DNA of 64,000 nucleotides from Blattabacterium cuenoti (GCF_014251375.1 NZ_CP059187.1:248001-312000); one strand, 5' to 3'; shown: positions 36,240 through 46,402, counted from the stretch's first letter. Numbers and translations: made by a program. The notes: generated by a model from the sequence alone, not told the origin.

Positions 36240-36776
36240 ATGATGGGCTCAGATATAATAATTATAATTATAGTTTTATATGGTGGATATAAAGGATTTC
36301 GAAAAGGTTTTCTTTCTCAGTTATTTTTATTTATGATATTTTTTATTCTGATATACAAAGGAATAGAGTTATTCCATTTTTCTTCAAATTTATTAATAAA
36401 AAAAGTTCATATAAAAAATGAAGAACCTTTTTTGACAATATATTCTCTCATAATATCGTTTTTGATTTTAGCTTTTATAGCTTTTGTAACAAAAAAAATC
36501 ATAAAATTTTTTTTAATCATTACATGGATAAATCCTATTGACAAATGGTTAGGGGGAATATTAGGAATGATAAAATATTTTTTTTACCTATCAATATGTC
36601 TTTTTTTTCTTAAAGAAGCAAATAAAAAAATAGATTTTATTCCTGGTCATTTTTTAAAAAATTCTTTTGAAAAAGAATTTCAATATCTTTTCTCTATCCA
36701 TCAGAAAGGACCACTCTTTTTTTTTAGGAAATTAGAAGAATTATACTTTTTATTTTCAAAAATCATAAAAAAATGA
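36240..36776 (+). CDS. CvpA-family membrane protein
   Basis: This 178-residue protein has four hydrophobic segments and the CvpA opening: DIIIIIIVLYGGYKGFRKGF at about 4-23, where GxxKGFRKGF is characteristic, plus the WINPIDKWLGGILGMIK segment near 98-114. CvpA is linked to colicin V export and to envelope stress in other bacteria; its direct role is unclear. It overlaps the following LuxE-like gene by ATGA, implying coupled translation. Confidence 0.82.
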   Translation: MMGSDIIIIIIVLYGGYKGFRKGFLSQLFLFMIFFILIYKGIELFHFSSNLLIKKVHIKNEEPFLTIYSLIISFLILAFIAFVTKKIIKFFLIITWINPIDKWLGGILGMIKYFFYLSICLFFLKEANKKIDFIPGHFLKNSFEKEFQYLFSIHQKGPLFFFRKLEELYFLFSKIIKK

Positions 36777-37759
36777 ATTTTAAAAAAAATATTTTTTCTA
36801 TAGACTCAAAAAAAGAATTTGAGTATTTAACTTTTAAGATATTTCATTATCAAATAAAAAATAACGAAATCTATAGAAATTATATTCGATTATTAAAAAT
36901 TGATCCATTTCGTATTAAGACGATTTCTGAAATTCCTTTTTTACCTATTTCCTTTTTTAAAACACATTGTATTTGGAGTAGTAAAAAAAAAAGTATCCCA
37001 GAAATTATTTTCAAGAGTACTGGGACTACAGGAATCAAAAGCAGGCATTACATAGCAGATTTATTAATCTATATTAATAGCATTTGTAAAGGATTTGAAT
37101 ACTTTTATGGATCAATAGAAACATTCAAATTTTTAGCATTGTTTCCAAATAATAGAAAAAATGATTCTTCCTTAATTTATATGATGAAATATTTGATACA
37201 AAAAACATATAAAAATGGAAGTCGTTTTCTTTCTTATAAAGATAGGATTTCTATGAAGGAAGAGAAAAAAAATATTTTAATTTTTGGACTCAGTTTTTCT
37301 TTATTAGATTTTATAGAAAAAAACAAAGATCCTATTATAGGATATGAGAAAGAAAAAAATATTATTATTATGGAAACAGGAGGAATGAAGGGGAAAAGAA
37401 AAGAAATAATTCGAGAAGAATTACACCATCTTTTAAAAAAAGGTTTTTGTGTAAAAAATATTCACTCGGAATATGGAATGACAGAATTGCTTTCTCAAGC
37501 ATATGCAAAAAAAAACGGAATTTTTAGATGTCCTCCTTGGATGAAAATATACATAAGAGATTCGGAAGATCCTCTTATCCATAGAGAAGAAAATAATAAT
37601 AAAATAGGCGGAATTGATATTATTGATTTATCAAATTATTTATCTTGTTCTTTTATTTCTACCAGTGATTTAGGAAAGAAAATCAATGATGAAGAATTTG
37701 AAGTGTTAGGAAGAATGGATTTTTCAGATATACGAGGATGTAATCTAATGAGTTTTTAA
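36773..37759 (+). CDS. LuxE-like acyl-protein synthetase/acyltransferase
   Basis: This 328-residue protein matches the LuxE family of the adenylate-forming superfamily. The phosphate-binding loop FKSTGTTGIKSRH lies at about 81-93, FLPISFFKTH at about 55-64 and HSEYGMTELLSQAY at about 222-235, which corresponds to the core acyl-adenylation motif. In luminous bacteria LuxE activates fatty acids; in Bacteroidota the role is unknown. It is coupled to cvpA and its last 15 bp overlap the convergent phosphate transporter gene. Confidence 0.78.
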   Translation: MNFKKNIFSIDSKKEFEYLTFKIFHYQIKNNEIYRNYIRLLKIDPFRIKTISEIPFLPISFFKTHCIWSSKKKSIPEIIFKSTGTTGIKSRHYIADLLIYINSICKGFEYFYGSIETFKFLALFPNNRKNDSSLIYMMKYLIQKTYKNGSRFLSYKDRISMKEEKKNILIFGLSFSLLDFIEKNKDPIIGYEKEKNIIIMETGGMKGKRKEIIREELHHLLKKGFCVKNIHSEYGMTELLSQAYAKKNGIFRCPPWMKIYIRDSEDPLIHREENNNKIGGIDIIDLSNYLSCSFISTSDLGKKINDEEFEVLGRMDFSDIRGCNLMSF

Positions 37760-40078
37760 TTCAAAAAAAAAGATAGAAAAAACGTCTTTTTTTGGATTAA
37801 AACTAGAACTAGAAGAATAACTATTGTATAGTACAATAATATCTTCTATATTTTCTGTAACCTTTTTTGATTGTAAAAGAATATCTAACATTAATAGAGT
37901 GTTTTTCGTCCCATATTTTTGATGAATGATTCCCATGACCTGTTGGTTGATTTGTTGCTCTATTTTTTTAAGAATTTTAATTTTTGTATGATTTTCATGT
38001 TTATGACTACTATATGTTCTATTTCTATTCTCATCTATTGTTATTTTTTTTATAATGTTAAAATGCTCAATCATAAGACGTTCAAGTATCATTAAATTTT
38101 TCTTTTGCTGATATTTTAAAGGCTTATGACTATTCATCATATGAAAGAAGGTTCTATTAGTAATAATCTCCGCAGATTCAATAATTTCTTTAGTTTTGTT
38201 ATAAATATGAATATAAAGGATTCCCGCATTTGGATCTCTGTTTCTCGTTTTTCTAATTATTCTAATTAAAGAATTATGTACAATCGAAAAATTTTCTTTT
38301 ACTTTTAAAAGAATTTTCTTGCTATTTTGGAATTTTTTTAACTTTCCTTGAGTAATTCCTTCTATGCTAGATTTATAAATATTTTCTACTGATTCAAGAA
38401 TTGGTTCTAAAAAAGAAGAAGTTTTTTTAAAAGTTTTTACTAGAGTCAAATCCTCTGTTTCTGTTTCAAAAATGTTTCTTTTATCTTCTTGCTTTATTTG
38501 ATGATAGCTTTTATAGCTTTTGTAAAAAACAAATCCAATTAAAACAAGAAAAAATAGAAGGGCCCATTCTTTTAAAAAATACAGAAAATAGGACGCCATT
38601 CCTGCCATGATAAAGGCTATTAATCCTGTTAAAAACCATCCTCTTATAACTTTTAAAACTCCTGACACTCTATAAACTGCACTTTCTCTATCCCAAGCTC
38701 TATCTGAAAGAGAAGTTCCCATAGAAACCATAAAAGTGACGAAAGTTGTAGATAAAGGAAGTTTTTGAACAGTTGCTATAGAGATTAATATACTAGATAT
38801 GGTTAAATTAGCAGATGCTCTAACTAAATCGAAAGCAATATTTTCATCTTCTTGTTTTTTATTTTGCTTAAAATTTTTTTCTATTCTAACTAAAAATCTT
38901 TTTGGAAATAATTTAAAAAAATTGTTTCCTAAATATAAAAAAAATCGAACAATTCCTCTAGAAAAAGAATTTGATAAAAATTTTTCAGTTCCTTCATTTT
39001 GTCTACTTAAATTAATTTCAGTACTGGTGATTTTTTTTGTTTTATTTGAAAACCAGAGAGTTAATATCATAATTATTCCTGAAAAAATCAAAAATAAAGA
39101 TGGAACCTGTACGTTACCAGATAAACTTTTCATATTGAATTTTTCCGCAAGTGGGCTTCCTGCTTCTTTCCATATATTATAAGATTGTATACTAGCTATA
39201 GGAATTCCTATAAAATTGACTAAATCATTTCCAGAAAACGCCATTGCCAATGAAAATGTTCCATATAATACTACAAATTTTAAGATATTATATCCTAAAG
39301 AAACAAATAGATTGGCTACAATAATCCATGTAAAAAATAATACAAATAAGAAAACAAAAAAATTATTATGAATCCATTTAATAAAATGTTGTATAAATAA
39401 GGAAAATTCTCCTGAAAAATTATCCAAAGTGAATCCTTGTAAGGTACTATGTAGTCCTTTTACAATAAGAAAATAAGTCATACTACTCAATGAAATAGCG
39501 GCCCATATCACTACATATTTCAATCTATTTTTATATTCAAAACTTAATAAAAATCGTATAAAATAGTGAAGAAAAGCGCCAGATGCAAAAGAAATTATAA
39601 TAGATAAAAAAATTCCTATACTGATTGTCAATGTTTTTTCTGCTTTAATATATTGACTTAAATGATGAATCGGTTCATCATTGTAATACATTTTTATCAT
39701 GGAAATACTAAATGCACCTCCTAATAAACAAAATACCATAGATACTGTTGTGGAAGTAGGCAATCCCAATGTGTTAAAAACATCCAATAAAATAATATCG
39801 GAGATCATAACAGATAAGAAAATGAAAATAAGATCAGAAAAATAAAAATAAGATGGATCAAAAACTCCTTTTCTTGCGACTTCCATCATTCCACTTGATA
39901 AAAAAGAACCCAATAAAATTCCTAAGCTAGAAAAAATCATGATAGTTTTTCTAGAAGCAACTTGAGATCCAATAGCGGAATTTAAAAAATTTACCGCATC
40001 ATTTATCAAGCCCACAATAAGATCGAAAATAGATAAAACAAAAAGGACCACTATAATTGAGGGATAAAAAAGTTTCAT
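37745..40078 (-). CDS. inorganic phosphate transporter (Pit/PHO4 family) with C-terminal PhoU-like region
   Basis: This 777-residue protein has the duplicated PHO4 signature: GLINDAVNFLNSAIGSQVAS near 23-42 and TVQKLPLSTTFVTFMVSMG with SDRAWD near 438-465. About ten to twelve membrane segments are seen in residues 1-535, probably using a cation gradient to import phosphate. Residues about 550-777 are soluble helices with repeated charged heptads resembling the DUF47/PhoU-like regulators that accompany Pit proteins. The length is typical for Bacteroidota. Confidence 0.87.
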   Translation of the reverse strand: MKLFYPSIIVVLFVLSIFDLIVGLINDAVNFLNSAIGSQVASRKTIMIFSSLGILLGSFLSSGMMEVARKGVFDPSYFYFSDLIFIFLSVMISDIILLDVFNTLGLPTSTTVSMVFCLLGGAFSISMIKMYYNDEPIHHLSQYIKAEKTLTISIGIFLSIIISFASGAFLHYFIRFLLSFEYKNRLKYVVIWAAISLSSMTYFLIVKGLHSTLQGFTLDNFSGEFSLFIQHFIKWIHNNFFVFLFVLFFTWIIVANLFVSLGYNILKFVVLYGTFSLAMAFSGNDLVNFIGIPIASIQSYNIWKEAGSPLAEKFNMKSLSGNVQVPSLFLIFSGIIMILTLWFSNKTKKITSTEINLSRQNEGTEKFLSNSFSRGIVRFFLYLGNNFFKLFPKRFLVRIEKNFKQNKKQEDENIAFDLVRASANLTISSILISIATVQKLPLSTTFVTFMVSMGTSLSDRAWDRESAVYRVSGVLKVIRGWFLTGLIAFIMAGMASYFLYFLKEWALLFFLVLIGFVFYKSYKSYHQIKQEDKRNIFETETEDLTLVKTFKKTSSFLEPILESVENIYKSSIEGITQGKLKKFQNSKKILLKVKENFSIVHNSLIRIIRKTRNRDPNAGILYIHIYNKTKEIIESAEIITNRTFFHMMNSHKPLKYQQKKNLMILERLMIEHFNIIKKITIDENRNRTYSSHKHENHTKIKILKKIEQQINQQVMGIIHQKYGTKNTLLMLDILLQSKKVTENIEDIIVLYNSYSSSSSFNPKKDVFSIFFFELKTH

Positions 40079-40155
40079 AACATAAAGAGGTCAGTATTTA
40101 TTATTAATTAATCAATTTCAACATTTTCAACATTTAGAAATTTTATTCTATGATC

Positions 40156-40746
40156 TTACAATTTTTTTAAAGATTCTTTTATGAGATTTTCTACAGAAAA
40201 TTCTGGATTTTTCTCTAAAATTTCATCCAAAACTTTATTGGACTCTTTAGGAGAAAAACCAAGTACGTTCAAAGCACTTAAAGCTTCTTTTTTTAGAGAA
40301 GGGAAGTTTTCTTTTTTAACAGAGTTGTCTTTTCCTGTTTTATGAGGAATTTTATCTTTAAGTTCAATTATAATTCTTTTCGCTGTTTTTATCCCAATTC
40401 CTTTAACTTTATGAAATGTTTCTATATCTTCTTTATATATGGATTTTTCTATTTCATATGGAGTTAAGGAAGACAATAAAATTATAGCAGAATTTGGCCC
40501 TATTCCGTTTACAGAAATTAAATAAGAAAATATTTTTCTCTCTATTTTATCAAAAAAACCATACAAAACATGTTGATTTTCTTTTATAAAAAGATAAGTA
40601 TATATATGTATTTTTTTTCCTTCTTTTTCGAATAAAGAAGAATAGGTATACGAAGATATATGAACATAATATCCTATACCATGACAATCTATTATTAAAT
40701 AAGATTGATTTTTTTCTATTAATTTTCCTCTTAAATGTGTTATCAC
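40156..40746 (-). CDS. ruvA: Holliday junction DNA helicase subunit RuvA
   Basis: RuvA, 196 residues, binds four-way junctions and recruits RuvB. I chose the GTG at 40746 because the protein then begins VITHLRGKLIEK, the family's usual start; the open frame continues upstream only through the end of der. Domain I is the N-terminal OB fold, domain II carries two helix-hairpin-helix motifs (NGIGPNSAIILLS and VKGIGIKTAKRIIIEL), and domain III begins near 147. RuvB is not in the window. It follows der by 34 bp. Confidence 0.92.
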   Translation of the reverse strand: MITHLRGKLIEKNQSYLIIDCHGIGYYVHISSYTYSSLFEKEGKKIHIYTYLFIKENQHVLYGFFDKIERKIFSYLISVNGIGPNSAIILLSSLTPYEIEKSIYKEDIETFHKVKGIGIKTAKRIIIELKDKIPHKTGKDNSVKKENFPSLKKEALSALNVLGFSPKESNKVLDEILEKNPEFSVENLIKESLKKL

Positions 40747-40780
40747 CGAAAAAAAGGATTTTTCATAAAAAATTATACAA

Positions 40781-42118
40781 TTATTTTTTTCTAAAAAAAA
40801 TTTGGATAGGAATTCCTCTGAAATCGAAGTGCCCCCGGAGTTTTTTTTCAATAAATCTTTTATAAGATTCTTTGATATACTGAGGAAAATTAGAAAAAAA
40901 AATAAATTTTGGCGTATATGTATGGAGTTGAGTACAATACTTTATGGTAATCAACTTTTTTTTTACAGAAGGTGGGGGAGTATTTCGCATAATAGGTAAC
41001 ATCACTCTGTTTAAGAGATTTGTTTTTAATCTATTTTTACGTATTTTAATAATTTGATAAGCTTTTGGAATAATCTTGTTTATTCCTGTTTTATTTTTAG
41101 CAGAAATAAAAAAAATAGGAACATTATCAAAGGGGGCAATCTTTTTTCGAATAAAAATTTCGTAATCTTTCTGTGCTTTAGTAGAATTTCTTAACAAATC
41201 CCATTTGTTCATAAGAATTATGATGCCTTTATAATTTCTTTCGACTAATCTAAAAAGATTCGTATCCTGTGCTTCCCATCCACGAACCGCGTCAACCATT
41301 AAAATACAAATATCTGTGTATTCAATTGTTTTTATCGTTTTCATAGTAGAATAAAATTCAAGACTTTCACTAATCTTTGATTTTTTTCTAACTCCCGGAG
41401 TATCAACTAAAATACATTTATATCCCCATTTTTTGTATAAAACTTCTAAACTATCTCTCGTGGTTCCAGAAATATTCGTTACAATATGATGGTTTCTTTC
41501 TAAAAAAGAGTTGATTAACGTAGATTTTCCTACATTTGGCCGACCGATAATAGAAAAATTTGGGATTTCCTCTTTTTCATCCATTCTAATTTTTTTTTTC
41601 ATTGTTTTGAAAATTTCTACTATTTTATCTAATAATTCACCAGTACCGCTTCCATTTTTAGCAGATATATAGTAGTAGTTTCGAAATCCTAATAGAAAAA
41701 AATCTGTATCGGAATACATGTATTTTCCATTATCTACTTTATTTACGACTAACAAAATAGTTTTTTGAAACTTTCTTAAAAGTAGAGAAATTTCTCTATC
41801 CGTATCTAAAATATCCGATTGTATATCTACTAAAAATAAAATGATATCCGATTCTTTAACAGAAATTAAAATTCTATTTTGAATTTCTGTTTCAATCAAA
41901 TTGTTCCTCCCTTTCTCTTTAGGAGAATATCCTCCTGTATCTACTATAGAAAACGGAATTCCATTCCATTCAGAATTTCCATAAATCCGATCTCTTGTTA
42001 CCCCGCTTGTTTCATGAAAAACAGCTTTTTTTCGTCCTACAATACGGTTAAATAGCGTAGATTTTCCTACATTTGGCCGACCGATAATAGAAACTATGTT
42101 GGAGCTACTCAGACTCAT
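40781..42118 (-). CDS. der: ribosome biogenesis GTPase Der (EngA)
   Basis: Der, 445 residues, has two GTPase domains and a C-terminal KH-like domain, and acts in 50S subunit assembly. P-loops are GRPNVGKST at 13-21 and again at about 192-200; the DTGG/DTPG switch motifs and NKVD/NKWD base motifs are seen in both. It is divergent from trmD and upstream of ruvA. Confidence 0.95.
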   Translation of the reverse strand: MSLSSSNIVSIIGRPNVGKSTLFNRIVGRKKAVFHETSGVTRDRIYGNSEWNGIPFSIVDTGGYSPKEKGRNNLIETEIQNRILISVKESDIILFLVDIQSDILDTDREISLLLRKFQKTILLVVNKVDNGKYMYSDTDFFLLGFRNYYYISAKNGSGTGELLDKIVEIFKTMKKKIRMDEKEEIPNFSIIGRPNVGKSTLINSFLERNHHIVTNISGTTRDSLEVLYKKWGYKCILVDTPGVRKKSKISESLEFYSTMKTIKTIEYTDICILMVDAVRGWEAQDTNLFRLVERNYKGIIILMNKWDLLRNSTKAQKDYEIFIRKKIAPFDNVPIFFISAKNKTGINKIIPKAYQIIKIRKNRLKTNLLNRVMLPIMRNTPPPSVKKKLITIKYCTQLHTYTPKFIFFSNFPQYIKESYKRFIEKKLRGHFDFRGIPIQIFFRKK

Positions 42119-42230
42119 ACTTACTCATTTTCAGAAAATTATTTATCTAAAGGTAGATTTTTTTTTCTTTGCATAGATTCTTAGTATTAGTAAAAGTTAT
42201 ATTATATATATATTCTGAATAAAATAAATC

Positions 42231-42899
42231 ATGCGTTTCGATATTGTTAGTGTTATTCCTGAAATTCTAAATGGCCCGTTCTCCAATTCTATTTTAAAAA
42301 AAGCTATAAATAAAGGATTAATTGAAATTAATGTTCATGATTTAAAAAAATATGGAATCGGAAAACGTAAAAAGGTGGATGATTCCCCTTATGGGGGTGG
42401 AGGGGGGATGGTCATTAGAATAGAACCTGTCTATCAGTGTTTTTCCAAACTTTTATCAGAGAGAAATTATGATGAGAAAATTTTTATGACTCCTGATGGA
42501 AAAGTCTTTTCACAAAAAGATGCTCATGAATTAACTCAAAAAAAAAATATTCTTATTCTTTGTGGACGTTACAAAGGAATTGATCAGAGAATTAGAGATC
42601 ACTTAATTTCCAAAGAAATATCTATTGGACATTATGTTTTATCTGGAGGAGAACTTGCGGCAGCTGTAATAGTAGAGTCGATAGCAAGACTATTACCAGG
42701 AGTTGTAAATAATATGGATTCTATTCTTACGGATTCTTTTCAAAAAACAACCCCTCCATCTCCTATTTATACTCGTCCAATGATCTATAAAGGCTGGAAA
42801 GTTCCAAAAATTCTTTTGTCTGGACATCATAAAAAAATAAAAGATTGGAAACATAAAAAATCCTTGCAGGAATTTAAGAAAACGTCAATAAAATATTGA
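42231..42899 (+). CDS. trmD: tRNA (guanine(37)-N(1))-methyltransferase
   Basis: TrmD, 222 residues, methylates G37 of tRNAs with SAM. The SPOUT knot segments DDSPYGGGGGMV, LCGRYKGIDQRI and IGHYVLSGGELAA are intact, as is the C-terminal half (PPSPIYTRPMIYKGWKVP). TrmD often sits with rpsP and rimM; here rpsP is about 5 kb away and rimM is not seen. Start is ATG at 42231. Confidence 0.95.
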   Translation: MRFDIVSVIPEILNGPFSNSILKKAINKGLIEINVHDLKKYGIGKRKKVDDSPYGGGGGMVIRIEPVYQCFSKLLSERNYDEKIFMTPDGKVFSQKDAHELTQKKNILILCGRYKGIDQRIRDHLISKEISIGHYVLSGGELAAAVIVESIARLLPGVVNNMDSILTDSFQKTTPPSPIYTRPMIYKGWKVPKILLSGHHKKIKDWKHKKSLQEFKKTSIKY

Positions 42900-42904
42900 T
42901 TCAT

Positions 42905-42929
42905 TTCAGTTCAACTGAACTGAATTTTT
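42905..42929 (+). terminator. rho-independent terminator after trmD
   Basis: A hairpin with arms TTCAGTTCA (42905-42913) and TGAACTGAA (42916-42924), nine base pairs with a tiny loop, is followed by five T. It begins a few bases after the trmD stop and overlaps the last codons of the convergent argH gene. Confidence 0.75.
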
Positions 42930-44278
42930 CCATAAACTAATCGTTCAATAACTTTATTAATTTTTTCAAAATCAAATTCTTTAATAACATTTTGCATCAT
43001 TTCTCTAATTTCTTGATTACACAAGTTCCCTATACTTCCTTCGTGAGAATGAGAAAAAACATTTTTTGTTAATGGGGCGAAACATCCTGTTTGGATATCC
43101 AATCCTACTTTTTTATAAGCTTCTCTAAAAGGGACCCCTTTTTTTACTAGTTTATTGACAGTTTCTACACTGAATAAATATTTATACTTCTCTTCTTTAA
43201 GAATATCATTTCTCACAATAATATTATTTAACATATACTGAAATATAGAAAAACAATTTTTTAATTCATCAAAAACAGGAAGAAATCTTTCTTTAATAAT
43301 TTGAAAATCTCTATGATATCCTGAACACAAATTGGAACAAATCAAAGAAATTTCATTTGGCAAGGAAGAAATTCTATTGCATTTTGCTCTTATGATCTCA
43401 AAAACATCTGGGTTTTTTTTATGAGGCATGATGCTAGATCCGGTAGTAAGATGGTCAGGAAAACTAATAAAATTGAAATTCTGATTTAAATACAAACAAA
43501 TATCTTGAGACATTTTACTCAAAGTTCTTGCTAAAGAAGAAAGTGATTCTGTGACTATTCTTTCCATTTTACCACGTCCCATTTGAGCATACACAACGTT
43601 ATAATTCAAATGGTCGAATCCTAATAATTCCGTGGTCATTTTACGATTTAAAGGAAAAGAGGATCCGTACCCTGCTGCTGATCCTAAAGGGTTTTTGTTG
43701 GTGATCCGATAAGCTGTACGAATTAATAACAGATCATCTATCAAACTTTCTGCATAAGCAGAGAACCAAAGTCCAAAAGAAGAAGGCATAGCTATTTGAT
43801 AATGAGTATAACCAGGAATTAATACATTTTTATATTGTTCACTTAATTTTAATAAGACATCAAAAAAAGAAGATACTATTAATACAATTTCCTTGATTTG
43901 TTCTCTAACAAAGAGTTTCAAATCTACTAATATTTGATCATTTCTAGATCTCCCACTGTGAATTTTTTTTCCTATTTCTCCTAAACGATCAGTTAATAAT
44001 AGTTCTATTTGAGAATGAATATCTTCTATTCCTTCATCTATTCTAAAATTTTTTGTTAAGATTTCGTTTATGTAAATATTTCGTAATTCTTTAATTAAAA
44101 TTTCTAAATCATTTTTATTTAATAATCCAATATTTTCTAACATAATCACATGTGCGATAGTTCCTATCACATCATGTGGAGCTAAAAGGAGATCTAATTC
44201 AGAATCCTTTCCTGAAGTAAAATATTCTATTTCTTTATTAATATTCTTAAAAAGATTATTTTTTTCCCAAATTTTCAC
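42911..44278 (-). CDS. argH: argininosuccinate lyase
   Basis: ArgH, 455 residues, splits argininosuccinate into arginine and fumarate, the last step of arginine synthesis. Signature GSSIMPHKKNPDVFEI (about 275-290) carries the flexible catalytic-serine loop, and HSGRSRNDQ (about 104-112) and GYTHYQIAMP are typical. The only usable start is GTG at 44278, just before MKIWEKNN-type sequence. The 168-bp divergent region to gyrB contains a perfect 12-bp inverted repeat. Confidence 0.94.
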   Translation of the reverse strand: MKIWEKNNLFKNINKEIEYFTSGKDSELDLLLAPHDVIGTIAHVIMLENIGLLNKNDLEILIKELRNIYINEILTKNFRIDEGIEDIHSQIELLLTDRLGEIGKKIHSGRSRNDQILVDLKLFVREQIKEIVLIVSSFFDVLLKLSEQYKNVLIPGYTHYQIAMPSSFGLWFSAYAESLIDDLLLIRTAYRITNKNPLGSAAGYGSSFPLNRKMTTELLGFDHLNYNVVYAQMGRGKMERIVTESLSSLARTLSKMSQDICLYLNQNFNFISFPDHLTTGSSIMPHKKNPDVFEIIRAKCNRISSLPNEISLICSNLCSGYHRDFQIIKERFLPVFDELKNCFSIFQYMLNNIIVRNDILKEEKYKYLFSVETVNKLVKKGVPFREAYKKVGLDIQTGCFAPLTKNVFSHSHEGSIGNLCNQEIREMMQNVIKEFDFEKINKVIERLVYGKIQFS

Positions 44279-44306
44279 GTGATAACATTTTTTATATTTT
44301 TTCTAT

Positions 44307-44364
44307 CTTAGTGAGAAAAAATTTTTTTATCTCTCTTGTCGTACGATTTTTATTTCTCACTAAG
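44307..44364. repeat. 12-bp perfect inverted repeat between argH and gyrB
   Basis: CTTAGTGAGAAA at 44307-44318 is the exact reverse complement of TTTCTCACTAAG at 44353-44364, with 34 bases between. The repeat lies in the divergent promoter region of argH and gyrB. It could be an operator, a transcript hairpin or a cruciform; no T-run follows, so it is not an ordinary terminator. Confidence 0.7.
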
Positions 44365-44446
44365 GGAAATGGGCGAGTTGGATATAAAACTATAAATTTT
44401 TATGGAAATAGTAAAAATTTCCTAAAAAAAATAAAATTCATGGATT

Positions 44447-46402
44447 ATGAATATAAAACATAATAAAAATACAGATTATACGGCAGATAGTATACAATCT
44501 CTAGAAGGAATTGAGCACATCAGACTGAGACCTTCTATGTATATTGGAGACGTAGGAATTAGAGGGTTGCATCATTTAGTCTTTGAAGTAATAGATAATT
44601 CCGTTGATGAAGCATTAGCAGGTTTTTGTAATAAAATATGGGTTAAGATTCATAAAGATGGATTTGTGACAGTATTAGATAATGGTCGGGGAATTCCAAT
44701 AGATCTTCATAAAAAAGAAGGCAAGTCAGCTCTTGAAGTGGTCATGACGAAAGTTGGTGCAGGTGGGAAATTTGATAAAAATTCCTATAAAGTTTCTGGA
44801 GGATTGCATGGAGTAGGAATTTCTTGTGTTAATGCTTTATCCAGTAATTTGATAGTTACAATCTATAGAAATGGAAAAATCTATCAGCAGGAATATTTTA
44901 AAGGAAAACCTCTTTATGAGGTTAAAAATTTAGGTGGTACCAATAATAATATGCAAGGAACAAAAATTCATTATCTAGCTGACAGCTCTATTTTTAGTTC
45001 TATTATATATAATTATGACATATTGTCTACACGTTTGAAAGAATTATCTTTTTTAAATAAAGGACTTCACTTATTTTTAAGTGACGAAAGAAATAATAAT
45101 TCTAAAAGAGAATATTTTTTTTCTAAAAATGGCTTGAAAGAATATCTTCCTATTCTGGATAAAAATCAAGAATCATTAACAAATGATATTTTTTTTACTA
45201 CTGAAGGAGAAAGAGAAAATATTTTTTTAGAAGTCGCTATGCGATATAATACTTCTTTAAAAGAAAGAATTTATTCTTATGTGAATAATATCAATACTTT
45301 CGAAGGGGGGACGCATCTTTCTGGATTTAGAAGAGCCTTAACTAGAACGTTTAAAAAATATGTAGAAGGATATGGGGTGTCTTTTTCCAATAAAGAGAAA
45401 ATAGAATTTACGGGAGATGATTTCAGAGAAGGAATTACAGCTATTCTCTCTGTTAGAGTTATGGATCCTCAATTTGAGGGACAAACTAAAACAAAATTAA
45501 GCAACTATGAAGTAGGAGGAATTGTAGAAAAAATTGTAGGGGAAAGATTAAACGCTTATTTAGAAGAACATCCTGTAGATAGAAAAAAAATTCTTGACAA
45601 GGTGATATTAGCGGCTAAAGCACGACAAGCGGCTAAAAAAGCCAGAGAATTAATACAAAAAAAGAATCCATTCAACAATAATAATTGTATTTTACCTGGA
45701 AAATTAGCAGATTGTTCTTTCAACAATCCAGAAACTTGTGAAATTTATTTGGTAGAAGGAGACTCTGCAGGTGGTACAGCTAAACAAGGTAGAGATAGAA
45801 ATTTTCAAGCTATTTTACCTTTACGAGGAAAAATACTAAACGTAGAAAAAGCAATACAGTATAAAATATTTGAAAATGAAGAAATAAGAAACATATTTAC
45901 TTCTTTAGGAGTTTCTATTGGAACAGAAGAAGATCAAAAAATTTTAAATGTAAAAAAACTGAGATACAATAAAATTATTATTATGACTGATGCTGATATA
46001 GATGGAAGTCATATTTCTACTTTGATTTTAACATTATTCTTTCGTTATATGAAACCTTTGATAGAACAAGGACATATCTATATTGCTACTCCTCCACTTT
46101 ATTTAATAAAAAAAAGAAATCACTCTCAATATGCTTGGAGTGATCAAGAAAGAGAAACCATTCTCAAAAAATTAGGAGGAAGAAAACATGTGAATATACA
46201 ACGTTATAAAGGATTAGGAGAAATGAATGCAGAACAACTTTGGGAAACTACTATGAATCCAAAAAAAAGAACTTTACGAAAAGTTCATATAGAAAACCAT
46301 TTGGAAGCCGATAAAATATTCTCCATTCTTATGGGGGATGAAGTCCCTCCACGTAGAAATTTCATAGAAACAAATGCAACATATGCAAAAATTGATGTTT
46401 AA
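44447..46402 (+). CDS. gyrB: DNA gyrase subunit B
   Basis: GyrB, 651 residues, is the ATPase half of gyrase that introduces negative supercoils. The GHKL ATPase motifs are visible (IDNSVDEALAG, LDNGRGIP, GGLHGVGISCVNALS), then the transducer, and the Toprim domain with VEGDSAGGTAKQGR and DADIDGSHI. The opening YTADSIQSLEG is typical of Bacteroidota GyrB, and the short form without the gamma-proteobacterial insertion is normal. ParE is the alternative but less likely. Confidence 0.92.
   Translation: MNIKHNKNTDYTADSIQSLEGIEHIRLRPSMYIGDVGIRGLHHLVFEVIDNSVDEALAGFCNKIWVKIHKDGFVTVLDNGRGIPIDLHKKEGKSALEVVMTKVGAGGKFDKNSYKVSGGLHGVGISCVNALSSNLIVTIYRNGKIYQQEYFKGKPLYEVKNLGGTNNNMQGTKIHYLADSSIFSSIIYNYDILSTRLKELSFLNKGLHLFLSDERNNNSKREYFFSKNGLKEYLPILDKNQESLTNDIFFTTEGERENIFLEVAMRYNTSLKERIYSYVNNINTFEGGTHLSGFRRALTRTFKKYVEGYGVSFSNKEKIEFTGDDFREGITAILSVRVMDPQFEGQTKTKLSNYEVGGIVEKIVGERLNAYLEEHPVDRKKILDKVILAAKARQAAKKARELIQKKNPFNNNNCILPGKLADCSFNNPETCEIYLVEGDSAGGTAKQGRDRNFQAILPLRGKILNVEKAIQYKIFENEEIRNIFTSLGVSIGTEEDQKILNVKKLRYNKIIIMTDADIDGSHISTLILTLFFRYMKPLIEQGHIYIATPPLYLIKKRNHSQYAWSDQERETILKKLGGRKHVNIQRYKGLGEMNAEQLWETTMNPKKRTLRKVHIENHLEADKIFSILMGDEVPPRRNFIETNATYAKIDV

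Noticed and set aside
40747-40851. Longer RuvA with 35 more N-terminal residues
   Set aside because: The extra segment lies largely in the end of der and does not resemble RuvA; the GTG at 40746 gives the usual start.
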